From VAZQ01 sp963758945 (lineage in GTDB: Bacteria > Pseudomonadota > Alphaproteobacteria > Rhizobiales > Xanthobacteraceae), in contig CAVWXY010000021.1 in NCBI GenBank assembly GCA_963758945.1, forward strand, positions 62,001 through 126,000: a DNA stretch of 64,000 bases, read 5' to 3'. The notes below the pieces were generated by a model, which was not told the origin of the DNA, searched no databases, and saw only the letters and a list, made by a program, of their open reading frames with translations. Numbering within the stretch: position 1 is the first letter of the stretch; each line of letters opens with the position of its first letter. Of this stretch, positions 24,971-33,363 are shown in pieces. The translations under genes were made by a program, and so were the position numbers.

Positions 24971-25987
24971 TCACTCCCTGGACGCGCTGATCAGGCGTTG
25001 CAGCCGGATTTCGGCCTCGCCGGAATCGACGGACTTCTGCGCGAGAGCGACCGCGTGCCTGAGATCCTCGGCTCGGCCGGCAACCACGAGCCCGGCGGCG
25101 GCGTTGAAGACGGCGACATCCCGAAAGGCGCCTTCGCGACCTTTGAGCACATCGACGAGTGCCTGCGCATTGTCTTTCGCGTCGCCGCCGCGCAGGGCCT
25201 CAGGCTTGACCCGCCGCAGTCCCACCTCCTCGGGGGTGACCTCGAAAGCACGCACCGAGCCGTGCTCGAGCGCGGCGACGTAGGTCGTGCCCGCCGTCGT
25301 GATTTCGTCGAGACCGTCCGAGCCGTGGACGACCCATGCCGCTTCGGAACCGAGATTTTTCAGCACGTGCGCGAGCGGCTCGATCCACTGGCGCGAGAAC
25401 ACGCCGACCATCTGGCGTTTGACCCCGGCGGGATTGGAGAGCGGCCCGAGCAGATTGAAGATCGTGCGCGTGCCGAGCTCCACCCGCGTCGGGCCGACAT
25501 TCTTCATCGCCGGGTGATGCGCGGGTGCGAACATGAAGCCGATGCCGGCCTGCTCGATGCAGCGGCTCACTCCTTCGGGAGTGAGCTCGATGTTGACGCC
25601 GAGCTCCGCCAGCACGTCGGCCGCGCCCGAGCGCGACGACAGCGCCCGGTTGCCGTGTTTGGCCACAGGGACGCCGGCGCCCGCCACGATCAGAGCGGCG
25701 CAGGTCGAGATGTTGAATGAACCCGAGGCGTCGCCGCCGGTGCCGACGACATCGATGGCCTCGGCCGGCGCCCATACGCGGAGCATTTTCTCGCGCATGG
25801 CGGTAACAGCGCCGGTAATCTCGTCGACCGTCTCGCCGCGCACACGCAGAGCCATCAGGAGCCCGCCCATCTGCGAAGGGGTCGCCTCGCCCGACATCAT
25901 GGTGTCGAACCCACGCGCGGCCTCGTCCCAACTCAACGTCGCGCCGGTCGCAGCCTTAGCGATCAATCCCTTCAATTCGTCGGTCAC
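24971..25987 (-). CDS. trpD: Anthranilate phosphoribosyltransferase
   Basis: 338 residues, standard length. It transfers phosphoribose from PRPP to anthranilate. Signatures: VDVVGTGGDASGSFNISTCAALIVAGAG, KHGNRALSSRSGAADVLAELG, FAPAHHPAMKNVGPTR, and the second metal-site region HGSDGLDEIT. Followed closely by trpC; trpG lies upstream across a 131-bp gap that contains a REP-like palindrome. Confidence 0.97.
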   Translation of the reverse strand: MTDELKGLIAKAATGATLSWDEAARGFDTMMSGEATPSQMGGLLMALRVRGETVDEITGAVTAMREKMLRVWAPAEAIDVVGTGGDASGSFNISTCAALIVAGAGVPVAKHGNRALSSRSGAADVLAELGVNIELTPEGVSRCIEQAGIGFMFAPAHHPAMKNVGPTRVELGTRTIFNLLGPLSNPAGVKRQMVGVFSRQWIEPLAHVLKNLGSEAAWVVHGSDGLDEITTAGTTYVAALEHGSVRAFEVTPEEVGLRRVKPEALRGGDAKDNAQALVDVLKGREGAFRDVAVFNAAAGLVVAGRAEDLRHAVALAQKSVDSGEAEIRLQRLISASRE

Positions 25988-26020
25988 GTTCGACCCCGGT
26001 CTTCAGGCTGGCTCGGTCTG

Positions 26021-26060
26021 CGCCCCCTTCCGGCAGAGAGGCGGGGTGAGGGCGCCCGCC
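26021..26060. repeat. REP-like GC-rich intergenic palindrome
   Basis: Lies between trpG and trpD. On the minus strand it reads GGGCGCCCTCACCCCGCC followed by CTCTC and a GGAAGGGGGCG arm, the CCCTCACCC/CTCTCC pattern common in rhizobial intergenic repeats. Related sequence occurs near 32594-32664 and inside pdhC at 52604-52641. It could stabilise or attenuate trpG-trpD read-through. Confidence 0.5.
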
Positions 26061-26118
26061 GAGATTCGCGGTGAACTTATCGGATCGCGCATGGCGAGTC
26101 AGGCTCGTGGAGCCAGTG

Positions 26119-26748
26119 TTACAACATGCGGCGGTTTGAGCGGACGCCGGCCGCCCGCCGGCCGGTCGAGGCGTTCCACGCCGCAGCGATGTCGAGAAAG
26201 TTTCGCAAAATGAGGTGGCCATGCTCGGAAGCGATGCTCTCAGGATGGAACTGGACGCCGTGCACGGCAAGCTCGCGATGAGCAAGCCCCATGATCAGGT
26301 GGTCATTGGTCTCGGCCGTCACGGCAAGCGCATCCGGCAAGCTCGCCCGCTCAACCACGAGCGAATGGTAGCGTGTCGCCTTCAACGGCGCATTGATGCC
26401 GCGAAAGATGCCCTCGCCGGTGTGCTGGATTTCCGACAGCTTGCCGTGCACCTGCAACGGGGCGCGCACCACCTCGCCGCCGAATGCCTGCCCAATGGCC
26501 TGATGGCCAAGGCAGACCCCCAGCACCGGAACCGTCGCAGATGCCTTGTCGATGAGCTCGAGGCAAATACCCGCGTCGCGAGGCGTGCGCGGGCCGGGCG
26601 ACAGCACGATTGCATCCGGGTCCATCGTCATCACCCGATCGACCGTGATCTTGTCGTTGCGGTAGACGACGACTTCCGCTCCCAGCCCCCCGAGATAGTG
26701 GAAGAGGTTGAAGGTGAAGCTGTCGTAATTGTCGATCAGAACGATCAT
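26119..26748 (-). CDS. trpG: Anthranilate synthase glutamine amidotransferase subunit
   Basis: 209 residues, class I glutamine amidotransferase. It supplies ammonia to TrpE for anthranilate formation. Opens with IVLIDNYDSFTFNLFHYLGGLG; nucleophile C79 in VLGVCLGHQAIGQAFGG; H168 and E170 in VQFHPESIASEHG. The C-terminal tail (TGRRAAGVRSNRRML) extends slightly beyond the domain. Here trpG is parted from trpE by a cupin gene and an L,D-transpeptidase pseudogene on the other strand, so it needs its own promoter in the 212-bp divergent spacer. Confidence 0.96.
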   Translation of the reverse strand: MIVLIDNYDSFTFNLFHYLGGLGAEVVVYRNDKITVDRVMTMDPDAIVLSPGPRTPRDAGICLELIDKASATVPVLGVCLGHQAIGQAFGGEVVRAPLQVHGKLSEIQHTGEGIFRGINAPLKATRYHSLVVERASLPDALAVTAETNDHLIMGLAHRELAVHGVQFHPESIASEHGHLILRNFLDIAAAWNASTGRRAAGVRSNRRML

Positions 26749-26960
26749 GGTTTTCGTGCCCGCTCAAGCTCTTAGACGCGGGTCTTGAGGGAATCAAGGC
26801 TGGCGGCGGTGGCGGCGGGTCGGCGACATCGCGCGCGGATGCCAATTTATTCAATCTGCACAACACAATACACCGTTGCGACGGGTTGGGCCGCGGCGGC
26901 GGTTGCTTGTCGTGGACGCGGAACGCCCTAACGAGCAGAATGATCGGTGAAGGTGCTTTC

Positions 26961-27432
26961 ATGCGCGCCATTCGCCTCGCCTTGCTGTTCTGGACCGCGG
27001 CACTCGCGGCTGCTGCGTCGACCGCCGATGCGGGGGTGTTGATCACGATCGACAAGGCCTCGCAGCGCATGACGGTCGCGGTCGACGGCGCGACGCGCTG
27101 GACGTGGCCGGTATCCACCGGCCGCCGCGGCTTCGTCACCCCTAGCGGCAGCTACACCGAATTCCGCATGGAAAGGGAGCACTTTTCCAAGGAATGGGAC
27201 GACGCGCCTATGCCGCATTCCATCTTCTTTCACCCGGCAAGGTCACGCCATTCAGGACAGCTACGAGACCAAGCGCCTCGGCATGCCGGCCTCGCACGGC
27301 TGCGTGCGGCTGCACCCGGCGAACGCGGCGAAGCTCTATGCACTGGTTGAGCGCCGCGGCGTCGGCGGCGCCACCGTCGTCGTCACCGGCGGCGACAGGG
27401 CGCGCCGCTCATTGAAAGCAGCCAGTGAATGA
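26961..27432 (+). pseudogene. L,D-transpeptidase (YkuD family), frameshifted
   Basis: Signal peptide (MRAIRLALLFWTAALAAAAS) and the first half of a YkuD domain (ITIDKASQRMTVAV, WPVSTGRRGFVTPSGSY) are read in one frame until FFH near 27233. One extra C in the CCC run at 27233-27235 shifts the frame. The remainder, including GHAIQDSYETKRLG and the catalytic SHGCVRL motif, is intact in the next frame to a stop at 27430-27432. The repaired protein would be about 156 residues, a small periplasmic peptidoglycan cross-linking enzyme. It lies between the trpE and trpG transcription units on the opposite strand. Confidence 0.85.
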
Positions 27433-27474
27433 ACAGGCGCGTGCGACGAACGCAGACGCGACCGTGCAGCCATC

Positions 27475-27954
27475 TCATCCCTTATGGATCGGGTCGATCC
27501 AGAGCACCTGCTCAGGCTTCTCCGCCGGCTCGATATCGAGATTGACCACGATCGCCTCGTTGTCGCTCCGCACGAGCACGCATTCGAGTGGGTCGCTCGG
27601 ACTTGCGTTGATCTCCTGGTGGGGAACGAAGGGCGGCACGTAGATGAAGTCGCCGGGCCCCGCTTCGGCGGTGAATTCCAGCTGCTCACCCCAGCGCATG
27701 CGCGCTCTGCCCCGTATCACGTAGATGACGCTCTCGAGTTCGCCGTGATGATGGGCGCCGGTCTTGGCATTGGGTTGAATGCTCACGGTCCCCGCCCAGA
27801 TTTTCCGGGCACCCACGCGCGCATAGTTGATCGCTGCCTTGCGATCCATGCCCGGCGTTTGCGCGGTATTCGAGTCGAGCGCCTGCCCCGGGATGACGCG
27901 CACGCCGTCGTGCTTCCACTTGGGCGCGTGCTGGTGATCGGATTCGGTAGTCAT
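27475..27954 (-). CDS. Cupin-domain protein
   Basis: 159 residues from ATG 27954. One cupin barrel is clear: GAHHHGELESVIYVIRGRARMRWG holds the HxH...E metal site (motif 1), and GPGDFIYVPPFVPHQEIN holds the second His (motif 2). Single-domain cupins of this length bind a divalent metal and can be dioxygenases, isomerases or sensors; no substrate can be assigned. It begins 13 bp after trpE on the same strand and is probably the last gene of the ppiD-trpE operon. Confidence 0.85.
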   Translation of the reverse strand: MTTESDHQHAPKWKHDGVRVIPGQALDSNTAQTPGMDRKAAINYARVGARKIWAGTVSIQPNAKTGAHHHGELESVIYVIRGRARMRWGEQLEFTAEAGPGDFIYVPPFVPHQEINASPSDPLECVLVRSDNEAIVVNLDIEPAEKPEQVLWIDPIHKG

Positions 27955-27967
27955 GCGGCCATCCACG

Positions 27968-29485
27968 CTACTGTCCGCGTCTGGCGGCGCTCGCAAAACG
28001 CTTGGCTTCTTCCGCGGCGCGGAACAAGGCCTTGGCCTTGTCGACGCACTCCTGCTGCTCCGACTTGGGATTGGAATCGGCGACGATACCGGCGCCGGCC
28101 TGGACGTACATCACGCCGTCTTTGATCAAGGCGGTGCGCAGCACGATACAGCTGTCGAGCTCGCCCGCGGCGGAGAAATAACCGACCGAGCCGGCATAGA
28201 GTCCGCGTTTGTCCTTCTCGAGCTCGTCGATGATCTGCATGGCCCGCACTTTCGGGGCGCCCGATACGGTGCCGGCGGGAAAGCCCGCCGCCAGGGCGTC
28301 GAGGGCGTCGTATTTGCCGTCGAGCTGGCCCTCGACGTTGGAGACGATGTGCATCACCTGACTGAAGCGCTCTACGAAGAACTGGTCCGTCACCTTCACG
28401 GTGGCGGTTCGGGCGACGCGGCCGACGTCGTTGCGGCCGAGATCGAGCAGCATCAGGTGCTCGGCACGTTCTTTCTCGTCCGCCAGCAACTCGGATTCGA
28501 GCGCCTTGTCGTGCTGGGGCGTGGTGCCGCGCGGCCGCGTGCCCGCGAGCGGCCGAATGGTCACCGTGCCGTCGCGCACGCGCACCAGGATTTCCGGGCT
28601 CGATCCGACGATGGAAAAACCGCCGAAATCGAGGAAATAGAGGAAAGGTGCCGGATTGACGCGCCTCAACGCGCGATAGAGCGAGAACGAGGGCAGTTCG
28701 AACGGCGCCTCGAAGCGCTGCGACAAAACCACCTGGAAGATGTCGCCCGCGGCGATGTACTCCTTGGCGATGTTCACCATCCGCTCGTACTCGGCCGGCG
28801 GCGTGTTGGAAGACGGCCAGACGGTGAGAGGTCCCGGTTGGATATTGGGCGGGGCATGCGCAAGCGGGGCGTCGAGGGCATCGACGATCCTCGCAAGGCG
28901 CTCGCCTGCACGGTTAAAGGCCGCGTCGGCGCCAATGCCGCTCTCGGGCCGGACCGGTGTGACGACGGTGATGGTATCTTTGACGGCATCGAAAACGACC
29001 ACAATCGTGGGCCGCACCAGCATGGCGTCCGGAATCCCGATCGGATCGGGATTGGGCTGAGGCAGTTCCTCCACCAGTCGAACCATGTCGTAACCGAGAT
29101 AGCCGAAAATGCCGGCTGCCATGGGCGGCAGCACGTCGGGCAGATCGATGCGGCTTTCGGCGATGAGCGCGCGCAGAGCCGCCAGCGGCGCCTCGCCGTA
29201 CGGCATGAAACCCTCGGGTCGATGGGGCGGTTTGCGATTGATCTCGGCCCGCCCGGCGACCGTGCGCCAGACCAGGTCGGGCTCGAGCCCGATGATCGAG
29301 TAACGCCCGCGCACGGCTCCGCCCTCAACCGATTCCAGGAGAAAGCTCATCGGGCGAGCACCCGTGGTCTTGAGGAAGGCCGATACGGGAGTTTCAAGGT
29401 CGGAGACGAGCGTGGTCCAGACGACTTGGGCCTCGCCGCGCGCATAGCGCTTGGCAAATGCCGTTCCCTGCGGCTCGATCTGCAT
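27968..29485 (-). CDS. trpE: Anthranilate synthase component I
   Basis: 505 residues. It converts chorismate to anthranilate with TrpG. The N-terminal regulatory part contains SFLLESVEGG (the LLES element of the tryptophan feedback site) and the chorismate-binding domain shows IFQVVLSQRFE, LYRALRRVNPAPFLYFL, GSSPEILVRV, PLAGTRPRG, ELLADEKERAEHLMLLDLGRNDVGRV and GTVSGAPKVRAMQII. It starts 15 bp after the ppiD-like gene, so both share a transcript. Confidence 0.97.
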   Translation of the reverse strand: MQIEPQGTAFAKRYARGEAQVVWTTLVSDLETPVSAFLKTTGARPMSFLLESVEGGAVRGRYSIIGLEPDLVWRTVAGRAEINRKPPHRPEGFMPYGEAPLAALRALIAESRIDLPDVLPPMAAGIFGYLGYDMVRLVEELPQPNPDPIGIPDAMLVRPTIVVVFDAVKDTITVVTPVRPESGIGADAAFNRAGERLARIVDALDAPLAHAPPNIQPGPLTVWPSSNTPPAEYERMVNIAKEYIAAGDIFQVVLSQRFEAPFELPSFSLYRALRRVNPAPFLYFLDFGGFSIVGSSPEILVRVRDGTVTIRPLAGTRPRGTTPQHDKALESELLADEKERAEHLMLLDLGRNDVGRVARTATVKVTDQFFVERFSQVMHIVSNVEGQLDGKYDALDALAAGFPAGTVSGAPKVRAMQIIDELEKDKRGLYAGSVGYFSAAGELDSCIVLRTALIKDGVMYVQAGAGIVADSNPKSEQQECVDKAKALFRAAEEAKRFASAARRGQ

Positions 29486-29500
29486 AGGCTACCGCACCGG

Positions 29501-31411
29501 TCAGTTCTCGCCGTCCCCCGAAGCGCCGCCCACCACTTGGTTCAGAGCGCTCTGATTGATAGTCACCCCGATATCGCTTTCGAGCCGGGCAATGTATTCC
29601 GTGAGGATGTCTTCGGAGAGGCCGCGATTGAGGGTCTCGACGAGGCGCTTGGCGCTTTCGGAAGCCATGTCCAGCTTCGGCACGACGATGTCGGTCACGC
29701 GGAACACGACTTGCTCGCCTGCTTCCCGGGCTTCGGCCTTGCCGACCGCGTCCTTCGCGGTCCGAAAGACGGTATCGACGGCCGCGGCCGACAGGGGCCC
29801 TGATGCCTCACCGCGCTTGAGGTCGCTCAGAGCTTCGACCTTGAGGTGATCCTGCGCGGCAATCTCGGCCAGCTTCGAGCCGGCTTTCAGCTTGTCGAGG
29901 ATTTGCGCCGCCTTGGTCTCGAGACGGGTGGCAATTTCCTGCTCGCGCCAGCGAGCCTCCACTTGATCCTTGACCTCGTCGAGCGGGCGCTCCCGCGACG
30001 GTGTTATCGCGAGGACATCATACCAGACGTAGCCGTCCTGCACTTGCAGCGGGTCGCGTTCGATCCCGACATCGGTGGTGAACGCCGCACTCAACAGCTG
30101 CTGTGCGTCGGGAAGCTTGACGGGGGTCCCCGCTGGATCGCGCCCGGAGCGGTCCACCTCGACGGTGCGCACCTCGAGCTTGAGATTGGCGGCCGCCTCC
30201 GCCAGGGACTTACCCTCGGCGCGCGCGTCCTCGACTTTGTTGTAGACATCGAAAATCTCGGACTTTGCCCGCGCCGTCGCCAGCTCCTGCTTGAGCTCGC
30301 CAGCCACTTGCTCCAGAGAACGCACCTCCTCGGGTTCGATCTTGAGGACCTGCACGAGCACGGTGCCAAAGCGGCCTTGCACCGGCGCGCTGACTTCGCC
30401 CGGCTTGAGCGCGAAGGCGGCATCGGCAACGGCGCGATCGATCAGTGCCGACTTCGGCACGGTGCCGAGGTCGATGTCTTTTTCGCTCTTGCCGAGCTCT
30501 TTGGCGATCTCCGCGAAGCTCGTGCCTTTCGCGATGCGCTCCGCGGCGGCCCTGGCGGCCTCGGCATTGGGAAAATTGATCTGCAGGATGTGCCGCCGCT
30601 CCGGTGTGGTATAGCGCGCGCGCCGCTCCTCGTATGCGCGCTTGAGGTCGGCATCGGAGATTTCGATCCAACGAGCCTGTTCACTGGGGACCAGCGACAC
30701 GATCACGAGCTTGCGGTATTCGGGAGAGCGGAACAGGATCTTGCGCTCCTCGAAATACTTCGCGAGCACGTCCGGTCCGGGCGGCGCAATATCGCCGGCC
30801 TGGGCGCGATCAAGCAGCACATATTCGATCGAGCGCTGCTCGTTCTGATAGCGGTTCGCCGCGTCGACCAAGGCCTTCGGCGCATCCAATCCCGAGGCAA
30901 TGGTGCTCGCGAGTTCTCGGCGCAGCAACTGTCGGCGCTGTTCGCTGACGAATCGTCCCTCGGTATAACCCGCGGCGCGTATGGTCTGCTCGAAGCGGAG
31001 ACGGTCGAACTGGCCGTTGGGTCCGCGAAAGGCCGGGTCGCTCATGATGCGCTTGGCGACTTCGGCATCGGACAGCGCGAGACCGAACGAGTGCACACGC
31101 TCGTCGAGGACGACTTCGGAGATGATCTGCCCGATCACCAGCCGGTCCAGCCCCATCGCTCGCGCTTGATCGGGGCTGAGGGGGCGGCCGAGCCGGCGCG
31201 CATATTGCTGCAACCGATCGTTGTACAGGGTACGGAATTGTTCGATCGTGATCTCGGTACCGCCGATCTTAGCAACCGTCGAGCGGCCGAAACCGCGGAA
31301 AATGTCGCCGATCCCCCAGATCGCGAAGCTGATGACCAAAAAGCCGACGACGGCGGCCATCACGGCCTTGCCGAGCCAGTTGGAAGAGGCTTTTCGCAGA
31401 CCTCGGAGCAT
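29501..31411 (-). CDS. Periplasmic peptidyl-prolyl isomerase/chaperone of the PpiD type
   Basis: 636 residues. A short cytoplasmic N-terminus and one membrane helix (about 17-37, AVMAAVVGFLVISFAIWGIGDIF) anchor a large periplasmic part: a SurA-like N-terminal chaperone domain (to about residue 240), a parvulin-type domain (about 265-365, RRHILQINFPNAEAARAAAE, GTSFAEIAKELGKSEKDIDLG), and a C-terminal helical domain. Such proteins bind newly exported outer-membrane proteins at the Sec translocon. It is first in an operon with trpE, an arrangement typical of rhizobia, and divergent from tpiA. Confidence 0.92.
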   Translation of the reverse strand: MLRGLRKASSNWLGKAVMAAVVGFLVISFAIWGIGDIFRGFGRSTVAKIGGTEITIEQFRTLYNDRLQQYARRLGRPLSPDQARAMGLDRLVIGQIISEVVLDERVHSFGLALSDAEVAKRIMSDPAFRGPNGQFDRLRFEQTIRAAGYTEGRFVSEQRRQLLRRELASTIASGLDAPKALVDAANRYQNEQRSIEYVLLDRAQAGDIAPPGPDVLAKYFEERKILFRSPEYRKLVIVSLVPSEQARWIEISDADLKRAYEERRARYTTPERRHILQINFPNAEAARAAAERIAKGTSFAEIAKELGKSEKDIDLGTVPKSALIDRAVADAAFALKPGEVSAPVQGRFGTVLVQVLKIEPEEVRSLEQVAGELKQELATARAKSEIFDVYNKVEDARAEGKSLAEAAANLKLEVRTVEVDRSGRDPAGTPVKLPDAQQLLSAAFTTDVGIERDPLQVQDGYVWYDVLAITPSRERPLDEVKDQVEARWREQEIATRLETKAAQILDKLKAGSKLAEIAAQDHLKVEALSDLKRGEASGPLSAAAVDTVFRTAKDAVGKAEAREAGEQVVFRVTDIVVPKLDMASESAKRLVETLNRGLSEDILTEYIARLESDIGVTINQSALNQVVGGASGDGEN

Positions 31412-31532
31412 GCATCATCCGTGATCGAGAAAAACTCGCGGACGGCAACCCGTGCCGCGAGCGCGGCGCATCATAGAGGAGGGGGCTCCTGCCTCGCAAC
31501 CTGTCGCGGGGGCGGCCGGCCGTCACTAAATT

Positions 31533-31700
31533 TAGTGCCTCGAACCCGAAGTTCGCGCCCACCATGCGGCAAATGCGATCGCGAACTTCGGGTTCAAAAG
31601 GGGGCGCTAGCATCATAGCATTGCTAGTGGTCCTTAGATTCCGAAGTTCGTATCTGAGCGTGTCGCGAGTGCTGACGAACCTTCGGAATCGGACCACTAG
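31533..31700. repeat. Two-hairpin intergenic repeat, copy 1
   Basis: 168 bp closely matching 45783-45949. Hairpin A: TAGTGCC..GAACCCGAAGTTCGCG pairs with CGCGAACTTCGGGTTC..GGCGCTA. Hairpin B: CTAGTGGTCC..ATTCCGAAGTTCGT (from 31624) pairs with ACGAA-CTTCGGAATCGGACCACTAG (ends 31700). Both halves share the core CCGAAGTTCG. It fills most of the ppiD/tpiA divergent spacer (31412-31770), which holds no gene. Confidence 0.85.
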
Positions 31701-31770
31701 CGCGCCCTGGCGCGCCTCCGGGCGCTCTGCTAACCGCTTGGCTGGATGCGAAAAAGTCGGGTAACCCGAG

Positions 31771-32526
31771 ATGGCTCGCGTGCTGCGACGCCCGCTCGTT
31801 GCGGGTAATTGGAAGATGAATGGCCTGCGGGCCTCGGTGTCGGAGCTCGCCCGAATCGTACAGGGCGCCCGGGAACTCGCCGCGGTCGACCTCCTAGTGT
31901 GCCCGCCCGCGACCCTTATTGCCGATTTCGCGAGCGCCGCGGCCGGCAGTCCGGTGCGGATCGGCGCACAGAACTGCCACGCAGAGCCTGCGGGCGCCTT
32001 CACCGGCGAGCTCTCGGCTGAAATGCTCAAGGACGCCGGCGCCAGCGCCGTTATCGTCGGGCATTCGGAACGGCGCAGCTACCACAAGGAAACCGATGCG
32101 GATGTCCGGGCCAAGGCGCTGGCCGCGCGCCGCGCGGGACTTTGCGCCATCGTCTGCGTGGGCGAAACCCGGGTCGAACGCGACGACGGGCGCGCGCTTT
32201 CCGTGGTCGGAACGCAGCTTGATGGTTCTGTGCCCGAAGGCGCGACCGGCGCGAATCTCGTCATTGCCTACGAGCCGGTCTGGGCGATCGGTACCGGGCT
32301 CACGCCGACGCTGGACGATGTGACCGAGACGCATGGTTTTGTCCGCCGGCACCTTACGTCACGCTTCGGATCTCCAGGAGAGAGCATGCGCATCCTCTAT
32401 GGCGGCTCGGTAAAGCCCGCGAACGCCGCAGAGCTCATGCACGTTGCCAATGTGGACGGCGCACTGGTAGGTGGCGCGAGCCTGAAGGCCGACGAGTTCC
32501 TGGCGATCGCTGGCGTGTACCGCTAG
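31771..32526 (+). CDS. tpiA: Triosephosphate isomerase
   Basis: 251-residue TIM barrel. It interconverts dihydroxyacetone phosphate and glyceraldehyde 3-phosphate. Signatures: RPLVAGNWKMNG (substrate Lys), VIVGHSERR (electrophilic His), and YEPVWAIGTGLTPT (catalytic Glu and flexible loop), with YGGSVKPANA near the end. The start at 31771 follows GGTAACCCGAG. Downstream 243 bp contain a REP-like region before secG. Confidence 0.97.
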   Translation: MARVLRRPLVAGNWKMNGLRASVSELARIVQGARELAAVDLLVCPPATLIADFASAAAGSPVRIGAQNCHAEPAGAFTGELSAEMLKDAGASAVIVGHSERRSYHKETDADVRAKALAARRAGLCAIVCVGETRVERDDGRALSVVGTQLDGSVPEGATGANLVIAYEPVWAIGTGLTPTLDDVTETHGFVRRHLTSRFGSPGESMRILYGGSVKPANAAELMHVANVDGALVGGASLKADEFLAIAGVYR

Positions 32527-32593
32527 GCTGAGCATGGATCAGGCGGGCGCGCGGGATGTCGGCGTCCATCGCCTATCTCAAGACCTTGAAATA

Positions 32594-32664
32594 GGTGGCC
32601 TTCGGCCCCCCTTGCGCGGAAGGCCGAGGCCGCCTGCGGGCGGCCCTCACCCGCGTCGGGCGCC
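32594..32664. repeat. REP-like GC-rich region between tpiA and secG
   Basis: GGTGGCCTTCGGCCCCCC, GGAAGGCCGAGGCCGCC and GGGCGGCCCTCACCCGCG form overlapping GC-rich stems and carry the CCCTCACCC element seen near 26050 and 52630. The rest of the 243-bp spacer shows nothing I can name. Confidence 0.45.
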
Positions 32665-32769
32665 ATAGAAATGACGGCGGAGATGCTGTAGACACGCGCG
32701 CGACTTCCTATATCACGCGAAGGAGCGGCGCGTCCGAATGCGCCAAGCCCAGCAGCGACATGGGGACCC

Positions 32770-33147
32770 ATGCAGACCGTCATTATTGTCATTCATCTCA
32801 TGGTGGTCGTCACCATGATCGGCGTCGTGCTGCTCCAGAAGTCGGAAGGTGGCGGGCTCGGCATCGGCTCGACCGGAGGGTTCCTCTCGAGCCGGGGAAC
32901 GGCCAACGTGCTCACCCGCACGACCGCGATCCTGGCAGCGACGTTTTTCGCGACCAGCCTGCTGCTGTCGATCCTGGCGGGCTGGGGCCGCAAGCCGGCG
33001 TCCATCATCCAGAACACGGGCGCGCCGACGCAACAGACGCCGGGCGCACCCCTGGGGCAGGGGGGCGGCGGGTTGCTCGACACGCTGCGTCAACAGGAGC
33101 AGCCGGCCGCGCCGCCGTCCGGGCCGCAGGTGCCGCAATCGCAGTGA
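32770..33147 (+). CDS. secG: Protein translocase subunit SecG
   Basis: 125 residues. Two membrane helices (about 2-20, QTVIIVIHLMVVVTMIGVVLLQ, and about 50-72, ILAATFFATSLLLSILAG) flank the conserved SEGGGLGIGSTGGFLSSRGTANVLTRTTA loop. The C-terminal tail is rich in Pro, Gln and Gly, usual in alphaproteobacteria. It is the accessory subunit of the SecYEG channel. Followed by a strong terminator and then pyrG. Confidence 0.96.
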   Translation: MQTVIIVIHLMVVVTMIGVVLLQKSEGGGLGIGSTGGFLSSRGTANVLTRTTAILAATFFATSLLLSILAGWGRKPASIIQNTGAPTQQTPGAPLGQGGGGLLDTLRQQEQPAAPPSGPQVPQSQ

Positions 33148-33160
33148 AAAGTCATCATCA

Positions 33161-33190
33161 GGGGCCGGCACGAACCGGCCCCCTTCTCTT
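33161..33190 (+). terminator. Rho-independent terminator after secG
   Basis: GGGGCCGG (33161-33168), loop CACGAA, CCGGCCCC (33175-33182), then the pyrimidine-rich CTTCTCTTT. It starts 13 bp past the secG stop. The remaining spacer to pyrG (33191-33363) shows no further feature. Confidence 0.8.
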
Positions 33191-33363
33191 TGAGGAGCCA
33201 TGCGGAAAGCGAATGGCAGCCTGGGAGGTCACATGAAGACGCGCTCCCATCTGCTTATTCCGTAACTGGGATTTTTCGATATGCGTGCGGCGCATGAATT
33301 TCGAACGGAGGCCGAATTGGGCCCCTCGTCGAATCATCTCCGCCACGCTAAGAGTTAAGCCCC

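Noticed and set aside
24116..25720. 534-codon plus-strand frame opposite trpC and trpD
   Set aside because: Antisense shadow; trpC and trpD are certain from motifs.
27953..31618. Long plus-strand frames opposite trpE and the PpiD-type gene
   Set aside because: Codon-phase shadows of two confidently identified minus-strand genes.
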